From: Chara braunii
Lineage: Eukaryota > Streptophyta > Charophyceae > Charales > Characeae
DNA length: 64,000 nucleotides
Direction: 5' to 3'
NCBI GenBank assembly: GCA_003427395.1
Contig: BFEA01000210.1
Location: forward strand, 1,566,967-1,630,966
Shown: positions 21,957 to 33,000 of the stretch, piece by piece
Layout of the letters: each line of letters starts with the position of its first letter
Numbering within the stretch: the first letter of the stretch is position 1
Made by a program: the position numbers and the translations under genes
The notes under the pieces: model-generated
What the model was told of the DNA's origin: nothing
What the model saw: only the letters and a program-made list of their open reading frames with translations
The model's database searches: none

Positions 21957-22617
21957 CCGCCCTGGTTTTTGCGAGAGACAAAAAATAGCTTTGGCTTAAA
22001 GTTTAAGTATACCGCGTTAGGCGTGGCTGCGTCTGTGATTTACGCTGACAGGATGGTTGACCGCAATAGCGAGTGCGTGGGCGCGCAGGTTTAAGGCATG
22101 CATGATTCTTTTCTGTTGTTGATCGCAAAGCCGGCCCAGACCTCGGTCGTTGTGCTTGGTGATATTATTTATAATTTTTTTTTTCTTTTTTTTACTTTTT
22201 CCCACGGCTATTGGCGGCCCCGTCCTAATTTGGGGCGCGATACCGTGTCAATGCCTGAGAAGCACTTAGAACCGGGGGTTCAACGTGCATGCGAGCCGGT
22301 GGGTGATTAGCCCACGAGACGGAAGGAACCTGAGTGGTGGGAACGCCGGCGGATGCATCATCCGCCAACCACGACCTGCTCTGTGAGGTTTGGGGGTGAG
22401 TATGCCCGCGGGGCTTTCGCCCGTTATCGCGCTTCAAAGCTCTTATTTGAAAAAGTCGCTACGGCCATCAAGATCTGCGCCGGGCCCGCCACCACTTTGG
22501 CCCACGTTTCAGGCAGGGTAGCAAGACCTCGCTTTGATTCCGCGGTCTGCTGCTAAAGGGGCGGGTGTGAGTATGCCCGCTGGGGGCGCCGAAAGACAGC
22601 ACAGGCCGGTGGCCTGA

Positions 22618-22635
22618 GTCCTTCGGGACATCCGT

Positions 22636-22667
<32 letters not shown>

Positions 22668-22700
22668 GGCCCCTGCGCAAGGATGATACACATAAATTGG
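22618..22700 (+). ncRNA. U6 snRNA-like sequence (pseudogene or chimera)
   Basis: The 5' stem (GTCCTTCGGGAC), the ACAGAGA box (22651-22657), the AGC triad (22663-22665) and the internal stem-loop region CATGGCCCCTGCGCAAGGAT are present almost unchanged from the conserved U6 sequence. After about position 75 of U6 it diverges: ATACACATAAATTGGGG and then G-rich DNA with no T-run terminator. No plant USE or TATA box lies at the usual distances upstream. It therefore looks like a retro-captured U6 body and not a functional pol III gene. Confidence 0.85.
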
Positions 22701-22805
22701 GGGCGGGGCCGAAAAGTCGAGCTTTCTGAGAAACTCAGAAAAGGGGTACTCTCCGACTGTGGGCAGGACGCGGAGTGCTACGGCAGCGGGCGTTGGGGTT
22801 GTGGA

Positions 22806-22943
22806 GCGAGGCCAGAAGGAACTCTGGCGGAGGCTCNCAANGATACAGGCGTGCAAATCGTTCGTCGGACTTGGGTATAGGGGCGAAAGACTAATCGAAC
22901 CGTCTAGTAGCTGGGTCCCTCCGACTTTCCCTCAGGCCGGCTG
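22806..22943 (+). rRNA. 28S/25S rRNA fragment (domain II region)
   Basis: Matches the conserved large-subunit stretch from AGGAACTCTGGCGGAGGCTC through GTGCAAATCGTTCGTCGG and TATAGGGGCGAAAGACTAAT to TAGTAGCTGGGTCCCTCCG and TTTCCCTCAGG. It is collinear with rRNA but carries substitutions and one or two indels and is only about 140 bases long, so it is a fragment. It lies about 105 bases downstream of the U6 core in the same orientation. Confidence 0.85.
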
Positions 22944-23087
22944 ACTGCCGGGCGGGCGCTGGCGCAAGTAGAGCGACGGGGAGCTACCGAGGGAGGGGGC
23001 CGACAGGGTGGCAAAAGCCGGTAAATGGACCGGGACGGCGAACCGGGCCAAGTGCACACACAGAAGACTGGAGCGCAGAAGGGAGGA

Positions 23088-23153
23088 GTAGGGCCGGAAG
23101 GCGAATCGAACCGCCTACAGCACAGCTTCTTTGGAGATTTCCTTTGAGGCCGA
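23088..23153 (+). repeat. Second, more diverged copy of the 28S-derived stretch
   Basis: GTAGGGCCGGAAGGCGAATC-GAACCGCCTA and a following TTTCCTTTGAGG repeat the order of the rRNA-derived stretch about 220 bases upstream. It is a decayed duplicate inside the same element. Confidence 0.5.
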
Positions 23154-24229
23154 CGGTACCGCTCTAAGTGTTGCCCAACTGTGTGAAGGATCGGTCACTA
23201 CCAGGTGGCTGCGGGATAGCGGAATGGGGGCATCCCGGTAGAGCGAGGAGCGCAGGGGTAGAGGGTTGTACCTGGACGGTGTATGTAGTCGGGTGCATTT
23301 AGGAACGGAGATGGTGATTTACAGAGTTCGGGTGCGGCAAGAAGCGCGGTGCGCGCTCGTTCGTGAGTGCTTTTGGGCGGGGAGTAGGTCGTTTCCGGGG
23401 TTTTGACCTCGGGCGAGGCCGACTATGAAGTCGGATTTAGCAAGGAGGTGGTAGACTAGAAGCTAGAAGAAGAAAGCTTGCGATTGGAGATTGCGAAGGC
23501 GATTGGAGAGAGAGAAGAGAAACGCATAACTTAAGCGTTTCGGGATGGATTTCGGCAGGGGAAGAGCCGAAGTGGGGGTTTGGGAGTAGGGCGAGTACAG
23601 TGGCGAAGTTAGTTTTAGATGAAAGTTAGTGGGTTAGGAGCTACAGAGAGGATGGTTTGCTCCAAGTTATGGCGGGACAGGAAAGAGAAATTTTCGCTCG
23701 ATTCTCAACAGAATCGAGCGGAGAAAAAATGTTGGATGGGGGATCTTGGTAACCGCGAGGTAGGTAGTGAGGGTAGTGTCTGCTGTTAGTGGGCGGACTT
23801 TGCGATTCGATAGAAAGGAGCCGCGCCCAAAGGGGGAGAGTCGAAGTACCATGTATTTGGCCAGTTTTTTGCGATAAATTCATTTCGTGTTTATATATCT
23901 CTATTTTCATTTTTTTTCTCTTTTTTTTTTTGTTAGTGTTGTCTGCCTATACTGATGTTAGGAAGCAGCCTCTCTAACTCGAGTTGCTAGAGGCGTGGTC
24001 GGGTTCAAACGAGGCGCGGTGGAGAAAGGGGGCACGTATCTGGTCATGATTATGGCCTACGTGGCCGATACGCGCAGATACTACGGTAGTGTTGCTGACT
24101 ATAGCAGATCGTCTTGCTAAAGGAAGGGAGGAGACCCGGAGAAGTAAAGTAAGGACGAAAGAGAGAAAGAGAGAAAGAGAGAGGGGGAGAGAAGGAGAAA
24201 ATTGTGGGTTTATTTGCAGACGGGTGTGA

Positions 24230-24420
24230 AACTGCGGACTGTGTATCTGTGTGAGACCGAGGACTATGGGGCAGCGGGCTAAGGACTACAGACTACAAAC
24301 TGTGGACTACGGACAGTGGACTACAGTTTATAGACTAAGGGTTACAGATCCGCAGACTGTGAACTGCGCAGAGTGTAGGCTATAGAACCACGGACCGTGA
24401 ACTACGGCACTGCGTTTTAC
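24230..24420 (+). repeat. Degenerate minisatellite of RACTAYRG-type units
   Basis: Short units such as GGACTACAGACTACAAACTG follow each other with 8-12 base spacing for nearly 200 bases. Confidence 0.6.
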
Positions 24421-24451
24421 TGCCGGTTATTACTGTGTGCTACTGTATTTT

Positions 24452-27400
24452 GTTGCGGGACTGTTGTTGTACTACCAGGCTATTGCTAACCGCCGTACGA
24501 CAGTGTTTGGTTTAGAAAGAGGTATTGGGAGTTGGGGAAGGAGACAGGCGCCGAGAAAACGAAGGTTCGTAAGGGAGGGTTATTCCGACACATTGGCACA
24601 TTTGACCAAGCTGTTTTTTTTGGCTGCCATTGCGGGGCCCTCAGGAGCTGAAGATTGCAATGCCCTCTCTAGTGAGCTTGAGAGCACCCTTCTTGGATCT
24701 GAGAGTCTCAAACCTATCTTCCGCTGTCCTTCTTACTCTAAGTCTAATCTGTTGGTTTTGAGAGGAAGGCGGCAGGCGGGATTGCAACCCGTAGGTCCGC
24801 ATCAAGACTCTGTGGGGAGTCCACCCACCGATTGCGGGAGCTTTGCCGGAACCTAGGCGAGGTTCTGGAGGCAGGGAACCATCAGGTATATACCTTTTCA
24901 TCTGTACACCCTACTACTACCCATGTTTGCCTATCCCCCTGCAGTATGACTATTGTATGCATGCGATTGTCCCTATGGTTTGAACTGGCAGCTGGACATT
25001 GTTTCTACTGTGAATGGTCCAGCGTTAAGCCATATCATTAAGAAGAGAGAAGGAAAAATGCAGAGTATAAATGGAAATAGTTTGGGGCAAGCTGAACATT
25101 ATTTCTATTGTGAATGGTTCAGTCTCCTGCCCATATTTGTCTTTTCTTTTTAACAAAGTCAGAGAAATACTAAAACTTTGGATATTAAACAGCTCAGGGC
25201 GACTAGGCATTGTTTCCATGACGAATGACGTAGTCATCTGCCCAAAAGAAGAAAGAAGCAGTTGTGCAACCTGTTCGTGTATATCATAAAGACAAGTTGG
25301 GCATTGTTTCCATGGCGAATGGTCCAGCTCTATGTCTTATGTAAAATGGGTATAAGGATTTAAGAACTTGAAGATTCATGAACTATTTATATGGAATGAA
25401 CTTGGGATGGTGAGAGTACTTGCATTCGTGGTTTGGTTTGCATGAGACTGGATGGGATGACTAGTTTGTCTGGATTTCAGTTCTATAGGTAGTTGCTTTA
25501 GTTGCTCGCCACATGCTAGAGTCATAGGAGTCAGTGTCAATTCCTGCATCTTCTGTAATAACGTTTTTTTACTTAGGTCAATTCCTGTATTTCTGAGATT
25601 TTTTCTTATACTTGGCTTTGTATAAATCTTGGCAAGCTACTTTTCCTACGGGAAGCGCTGCCGAAATTTTTACAAATCCAAGAAGTTAGTCAACTTTTGA
25701 CTTGTCAGAGNTCAACTTGTCCTTTCCATATATCTGGCTTAGTTAAAATCTGGGAAGTCTCCTTTTCTAAAGGGAGTGCTGCCAAAATTTTTGCTAATTC
25801 AGGAAGTTAGACAAAATTGAACTTTGAAAAGTCAAAGTTACTTTCAAAATTTGAACTTAGTCTTGTATAAATTTTGGAATAACACTTTTCTAAAGGGAGT
25901 GCTGCCGAAATTTTCTACAAAATTAAAGGAGTTAGTTAAATTCAGTCTAAAGTTGAGCTCGAGCTGTTGTTCGAGTTCATATCTGACTTAGTATAAATCT
26001 GGGAAGTCTCATTTTCTAAAGGGAGTGCTGCCCAAATTTCTACTAATTCAGAGAGTTAGACAGAATTTGACTTTCCAGGAGTTAGAGATTATTTTCTGCT
26101 TTATATCTGACTTAGTATAAATCTGGNAAGTCTNCNTTTCTAAAGGGAGTGNTGCCCAAATTTCTACTAATTCAGAGAGTTAGATAGAATTTGACNTTCC
26201 AGACTTAGATATTATTTCGGCGTTCATATTTGAGCTTATATAAATTCTGGAAAGACACTTTTCCTACGGGAAGCGCTGCCGAAATTTTCTTAGTTTAAAG
26301 GAGATAGACTATATTTTGACAGGTGGCAATTCAGGCAATCCACCCAGAATAGGGGAGATTTTGTAGTTGATCTACCTTTAGCTTAAGCATTTGGTTTAAA
26401 AGTAGACTTAAGTTTAGCTTATAGAGAGATTTTGAGTGAGGATGTATTATGGAGTTATATTCTTCATACAATTATGATCTTAGCTTGGGGATTGGTCTGC
26501 CGTGTGTTTCAGGTCCTTTTGATCATTTGATCCAAGTTCAAGGCTAGATCCAGCTTGATCACTTGGGGATCACTTACTGTTATCACGGATAACAGGTCGG
26601 TTGCCGATTCGTCGGTCTACGACTCAATTTCAACTCTCCCTCCACACTCAACCTAAAAGGCTTTAGCCCTGGTGATTTCGTTGTTTTATTAAGGTTTCAC
26701 CCGGACTTTTATCGAATGGCCATTTAATAAAGGTGCTGAGTATTTAATTAAGGTTGGTTGGACAGGAGGTTTTTGGGGTTTGCATGACTAAAGCGAGGGG
26801 TATGAGTGTCGAAGATGGTTGGGGTTGACTCCGCGTAGTGTGTGGGTTGTTGATTTGGTTCGTTGATGTGATTGCAGGTATTTGATTTGAATCAGATTAT
26901 GGATTTGGTTGCCTGCGATCACACATATACGTATTATTGTGAGAGACCCCAGTGAGACCGTGAAAAAGTGATCGTCACATACTTAACCCTTATATATGTA
27001 TACATAGGTATACTTGGGATGAATGTTTGCATGGGTTGAAGAGTCCCATACTAAAAATCATATTCAGAAGCCGAGACCGAGGGACTTAGGGGAAGCCTCT
27101 CCTTCTATTTTTGGTTTCTTGCTTTCTGATGATTTTCTTAGTCGGACGTTTGGTCCTAGGTCAGGATTCGAGGTCCTTGTCCAGGACACCCCAAGTCCTA
27201 GGCTCTGCAGGGGAGGGGTTTTCCCTTGCACAGAGCCTATTTGATTTGCCTACCGAGACACTCAGGCCGAGAGCCGGAGGTGCCACGGTGGCTGCACGGC
27301 TATTCCTTCAATCGTGCAATGTCGTGAAGGGTTAGGCCCTCACGACACTTCGGGTCTGACACTCGAGTGTCATAAGCGGTACTCGGATCCACGAGGGACC

Positions 27401-28620
27401 GCTTGACTATGAGTACTACATAGTTAGACATCGTCGTGACTGCATGCGTACGTCTGCATTGCGGGTTGGTATGAGGTAGGCCCTCGGCTGCGCAACTTTA
27501 TATTAAAATCCCGCGCGCGACATTACCCCCCTGGTGTGTAAAAAGTTATGGGATTACAAAGGGACCGACACATATTGGTAAATGTTTGAGATTGGTATAG
27601 GCCGCCGACGCCGCGGAAAAAAGGGAGGGTACCCCAAGGCTATGATTTTGTTTACTAGGCAGGGAACCTTCGGCCCATTCCTTATCTTTTGCTCTTTGGA
27701 GTTTTTATAGTTGGACGTTATAGTCTGTGGCAGCCGTCAAAGTCAAACCCCTTGATGTTCGACCGCCACGACAGCTTAAAGCTGTCTAGTCAACCCCTCT
27801 GCACAGGGTGCAGAAGAGGGTGTGGTCTTCAACCGCGCATGGCGGTTGTCCAGCGTCGAGAGATTAACCCTCAAGGCGCGTGTCAGCCGAGTGTCGAACG
27901 CGGCCCTCGCGATTAACGGGGACCCCGTGAGAATGGGTACCACGTAGTACGCCTTCATTGCGACTGCTTGCGTACAATTGCATTGCGAGTCGATATGCGA
28001 TAGCCCTGCGTCCGCGCGGTTTTATATTGAGTCTCGCGCGCGACGCCTAGTCGATTTCCGCATTGGAAAGTTATGGGTTGGCTACCGAGGGGCTAGGAGC
28101 GTTGTCACGGTGTTTGTGTTGTGTCGTTTCGTATATGTGTTGTTTTGTGTGTATGTGTATTTGTAAAGTGGAGTGCGCGTGGTGTGTGGGATGCGTCCTA
28201 GTCGACCGATGACGGGTCGCGCTTCGGACCTCAGCCTCCCAAGATGCCGATTCGCGTGCGGGTCCGATAAAGGTGTATTACCGCGCGTACCCCCTATGCT
28301 ACAGCGAACGAGAAACGGCCTCGGCTGGTCCACCTCTGCGATTGCAACTGATTAGCTTTCGTACTGTGGGCCGGTAGCTCGGCGGGGATACGCCCACCGA
28401 AGGGAGGTGACAACTCCCGTAAGGTGTAGGTAAGTCGTGCCTCGCGTAGGCCCTATCCTGTCGTAGGGGCTCGCGAAAGGTATGGTTGGCGCACTCGGCC
28501 GGAGCGGCTTAAGGAAGCTCCGTATATATTGCGACGAAGGATTTAAAACCAACTCCTTCGTGATGCGGCCGGGAGGGTCCCGCGCTGCCCTGGTGTGGTG
28601 CCGGACCAATGCGCTCGACA
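24452..28620 (+). repeat. 4-kb dispersed repeat, copy B (near complete)
   Basis: Runs from a degenerate left end near 24452 through the GGAAGGCGGCAGGCGGG block (24765), sub-repeats containing CATTGTTTCTACTGTGAATGG (24990-25330), six units of about 123 bp (about 25610-26300; spacing of the GTATAAATCT-like motif 25620, 25743, 25866, 25991, 26113, 26237), conserved blocks at 26.58-26.95 kb and the GC-richer right part to CAATGCGCTCGACA at 28620. Apart from small ambiguities (N at 25711 and 26127-26195) it is uninterrupted, and it supplies the empty site for the hAT-like insertion in copy A. No gene is encoded. Confidence 0.8.
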
Positions 28621-29060
28621 ACGCGATGCTTTTATACCGAACGGGTGTGCGAGGAAAGCGCGCCCGATTGTGAAGTGCGTGCGAGTGGCGCTAGGAAAGG
28701 GGTAAGATGTGTCTAACAAAATGTCAAACGTCCCCTGTTGGAAGGGAAGCTAGCAACGATGACGGAGTTGAAGCAAACAGTACGTTGAAGGTATGGGGAG
28801 TGGGGACTGGAGAGTGGAAGACATGCACAAGAGAGGGGACAGGCGCGAGTCTTATTTTGGGTTGACATCAATCTTTGGCGAGCGATCGCTAACTTCCGTT
28901 GACGAGCTTATCCTTCGTGGAGAGGACGACGGAGAAGTCATGTGTACTCAGCAATCACGCTAAGGTGTGTTCGATGCTCAATCGCCCTCTAGACTCCATC
29001 CGCGCTTATGCAGTCTGTTGCTTGATCACTATTCACTGCAGGAAATAGAGGGACGATTTC

Positions 29061-29110
29061 GGGCGTGCCAAGATAGTCATGTGACGGGCGTGCCAAGATA
29101 GTCGTGTGAC
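29061..29110 (+). repeat. 25-bp tandem duplication
   Basis: GGGCGTGCCAAGATAGTCRT plus GTGAC occurs twice in succession with a single base difference. Confidence 0.85.
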
Positions 29111-29699
29111 TGTTGATGGTCATAATACGAGTACTATGTAGTGAGTGGAAAATAGAGGGAGAGCTTCTGCTAGAGCTTTGGGCGGTCCGCCCTTGAATGG
29201 TGCGGCTGATTTGCATACTCTCATGCGACTGATCATGGTGTGAGTCATTCTCACGGAAGTGCGCAGAGAAGGCGTGACTCATCGCTTGAGATTGGCTTCA
29301 TTGATAGTGTCACCCACCTTGCCCTGGTGTGATCAGAATGGGTAAGTAGATGGGGCACCGCCGGTAAGGTATATGGAGGGAAGAGTGGACCATGGTTTCT
29401 TGTCATGCCTTGCGCGAATGGCTCAACTGCGAAGCTCGTTGTCTCTATTGGTTCGTGGGTTATAATCCTTGTACTTCCCACTTTGTGAGTCGATGTGATT
29501 CGCGGTAGTATTCTCGATGCGACATAGTTAGTGTCTGGGGACATTGTGAACAAAGAGCAGGAATTGACAGGAGTTACATCCTAGGATCACGGGCGACCGT
29601 CTCTCATAAAATACCCATGATTTAGTTGAGCTCTTGTTAGTCCTAATCAGACTAACTGGAAAGAATGTGTGAGAGTGAAGCCTAAGTTTCTACTTTGTT

Positions 29700-30060
29700 C
29701 TAATTGAAAGCAGACTAAGGATGAATTGGGGGAAGGTGGGAGGAAGGTAGACTGCATGCGTTTGACCGGGTCAACCAAAGTCTGATCATTGTTTCTACTA
29801 TGAATGGCTCAGGGCTATGTTTATATGGCTGTTTTCTGAAGGACCAGGCATTGTTTCTACTGTGAATGGTCTGGTCGCTGTGTTTATTTGATTGTTTTCT
29901 GGGGAACCAGGCATTGTTTCTACTGTGAATGGCCTGGCTACCTTAGTTAACTCTGAGGGTTTGTCTGATTGAAGGGGTTTAAATTCTTGTTTATTATGAG
30001 GGAGGATTTTTGGTCTAAGGCTAAGCATTGTTTCCATGGTGAATGGTTTAGCCTGAAAAC
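29700..30060 (+). repeat. Fragment of the 4-kb repeat (copy B-type sub-repeats)
   Basis: GGAAGGTGGGAGGAAGGT and the phrase TTTGACCGGGTCAACCAAAG match copies A (10483-10543) and D (63340-63385). Four sub-repeats follow with the CATTGTTTCTACTGTGAATGG variant at about 29790, 29852, 29909 and 30027. Confidence 0.7.
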
Positions 30061-33000
30061 CACGCACATAATTTAAACTAAGTATAAAGGAAAGTATTTT
30101 ATGTATAAAGAGCCTTCTTGTGAGTGGAAGTTTGGACTCTTTGGGATGACGCGAGACGTGTGATCGATCAGGTGAAGGTTTCAATTGAACTGCGACTCAG
30201 AGCACGGTCATATCAGGTTTTGCTTACGGGAGGGTTGCATGTCGAAATGCCCGTTCGACCTGCTGATCAACGGTAGAATCAAAGATTTAGGTTGTGCATG
30301 CGTTTGAAGTACATCATTCATTCTCAGTTGTCCATGAGAACGTGAAAAGTAGTGAAACAAATAATACAAAGTCTGACGGATCTTGCATGGAACACCAATT
30401 GCTTGAGTAACATGAGGTAGTTACAAACCACGTGTCATCGTTGCGAACAATATGAGCCGATATTACGGGTGAAGTATCAATTCGTGATTCCTACGCTCAT
30501 GTCCTCATTGACGTCGCCTGTTGGGAGTGAAGACTAATGTGAATTTGAATGGTTTGGTGAACTATTATTTTATAATGTTAGCACGAAGCCCCTAGGGTAA
30601 TGCGTGAGCCCGAGTCTGATGGTATCGCTCGCTAAAGTTCAACTATCCCTTAACAGGTATCAGTGCTTGGTACAGTTTTGTCATCTTGCTTGGTGTGTGC
30701 ATATCGGTGATTTAGTAAGGTCAAGCGGCTACAACATTTATGGAGTCATGTACACTCTAGCGATCCATCAGAATGCATAATTGAGTTAGTGGATCTACAT
30801 GTCTCTCTCGAACAGGTTATTAACTCAATTACTGCGTTCACACGCTGAGAGCTCCACCCTCCATCCTCCTTATAAAGTTCATAATTGTTGACTCGGTGAG
30901 ACCCCTGCTGACCGAGACTAAAAGTGATATTACAAGGGCAATTCGCCACAAAAATTACTTTCAGGCTTTCAGCAGCTGAGTTTCACTCCTCTGATCCCTT
31001 CCTTCTGAGTATTGTTTTTCCTTCTCCTTTTCCTTTATTACTTAACCATTATATTGGGAAAGCGGGCAAGTCTCTGCTGATAGGCTGCTGGAAATTAAGC
31101 CCTTGGCTATGGTTACGCATCTCTTGGATGGCGTGAAGTACGGAGGGAACCAGCCCTGATATGATTAAACAAGTACTATCGCTGCCTGTGAACAGAGTAA
31201 ATGAGGATCTCGTTGTGGTGATTTGACCTGAGGGCTTAGTGGGATGATACTCGTCCGTGTTACACCCTATTCGGTTGATGGGGAAAAAAAAAGTACCGAG
31301 AAGAGTTGCATACCTCCTAGCCAAGTTCCTGTTTGATGGCGATTAAAACATCTTGGCCTTACTAACATACGAACAAGTGTGTGTTAACCCCTCCGTATTC
31401 CGTGGCAATAAGCAGACATGAGACGCTGTGGAGTGGGCCTCCGCGCTATATATGGGTTGGGGAAAGCGCTCGGTTGAACCCTTATGCCATAAGCTAACGG
31501 GGTTTGCATCAGAAATACCGAGCGTTGTGAATGAACGAAAACCCTTCAGACAGAACTCTCCCCCCAGTGTGAACGGGGTTAGCATCAGATAGCCCACCTG
31601 TGTTGCACATGAACATCGGTCATGTTTTGACACCGTGTTGTGCTGAGTACAGGCGGGATTCACGCAATATGCTCAGGGTGTCGTCTTGTGTTAAGTGTAA
31701 ACCGCACTCTACACGAGGATACCTTACAATTAATGCATACGCAGTCTTGAGCGCGAACAGACTCACGTTCGGGGTTATAACGTAGAGTACAGAGTAACCT
31801 TGCAGTCAAACCCAATGAACTGAGCTTGATTAGGTCAAGTGCCTTGAGTTCCCTTAATAAGAGTGATTAGAAACAAGCGCTGCAATGGTATGCAGAATGC
31901 GAACGGATCTTGCAGTTGAGGCAAACACATTCAGAATGCTTGATTTGAGTGTGGGTTGCCTAAAACGAAGTGCTTTGGACAATACTACTATGTGTCAGAG
32001 AGCCCAGTGCTAGCCTTGGCAAAATCTCAAAAGTACCCTTCTACGTTTGAGTATACTGTAATTCGGATGGTGCAGTATTCGATGCCGCTCATGCACATTC
32101 GCTGTTCCAAACGTGGCCTACTCCTGGCTAATACTAACACTTTGAGAAAATGGGGATTCGTATACTATTCTAAGAACTGGTCGTCACTGGGTCAGTGTCA
32201 AGGTCGATTTGTGGTTGACTCCTCTGAGCACCCGTCACCTGATCTAGAAAGACCCAGCCTCGTGCAGACTACCACCTGCTGAAGAAGGGTCGGCGCTATT
32301 TGAATTATTTGAAGCAGACGGCTCACGGGAGCCCTTGCCGTGAGTTTGCTGAGGAATTGGCGCTATGCAGATTGCAGCGTGAACCAATCACTGCATGTTT
32401 CTCCAACTGCATCAATAACTAACGATTACTAGAGTGCGCAGGTTGCAGACCAACTACCCTGATCCTCAGAGCCACCGATATTCAATCTCAAAAGACTGAC
32501 TAGGAGGGACCTAAAGAGTAGAGGACGGAAAGCAAGGGAAAGCATTCTGTAATTAATTTACGTGATAAGACGAAAGAGAACGGACAAGCAGGAAAAATTT
32601 CCTGTTACGTGAGGATAAAATCACAATCAAGTGTGTGGGCTATCACCAAAACCAAGAATGTAGGGTTATTTATATGACTACGTTGTTCCTGTCAACCAAG
32701 ATCAGTGCATGAGTATTGGAGAGATTGGTCCGCTCACGCCCTAACGAATGATTCAGCAAGCATCGCTTATCACTTCATAGCTTTGTTAGGCATCTGAATG
32801 TCTGCGGTTGATGAGCGAGCAGTCGACGGTTATACAACTCTCGATCATCTGAGACACCATTGTACGCAGGTGTCATCCAGTCAATGTCTCTCCTGGTCGG
32901 TGTCAAACCGAATCGTCAAGGTCATCATGAAGGAGGATGAAGTCCTAGTGATAAAGTGCTGGTTAAAGATTGACAAGAAAGAAGGATGGGAAATCGAGGC

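Larger units (their letters stand above)
21928..24440 (+). repeat. 28S repeat, copy with U6 snRNA core
   Basis: Starts TGTCGGTGCAAATACCC with a perfect hairpin and shares its first 250 bases with 59350 and with the minus copy at 17134. Further shared blocks are a GGGGTTCAAYGTGCATRCGAGCC segment at about 22276 and 60158, and a 28S-derived stretch at about 22850 and 60900. This copy alone contains the U6 core. The right boundary is uncertain; similarity fades before copy B of the 4-kb repeat starts near 24452. No protein domain is seen, though a block from 22700 to 23600 is unusually G-rich. Confidence 0.7.

Noticed and set aside
21928-21970. Helitron 3' end (hairpin followed by CTRR and T)
   Set aside because: All three copies do have CTGG, CTAG or CTGA followed by T after the hairpin, but their similarity continues for more than 200 bases beyond it and stops before TGTCGG on the other side, so the hairpin is at the opposite end of the element.
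22618-22700. Functional U6 gene
   Set aside because: No USE/TATA pair at the required distance, no T-run terminator, and the last quarter of the RNA is replaced.
25610-26300. CRISPR-like array (regular repeats with spacers)
   Set aside because: The units of about 123 bp are diverged along their whole length, the spacers are homologous to each other, and this is eukaryotic nuclear DNA; it is a minisatellite within the 4-kb repeat.
27500-28620. Ribosomal spacer or rRNA in the GC-rich right part of the 4-kb repeat
   Set aside because: No conserved rRNA block was recognised in any of the three copies; similarity is only among the copies.
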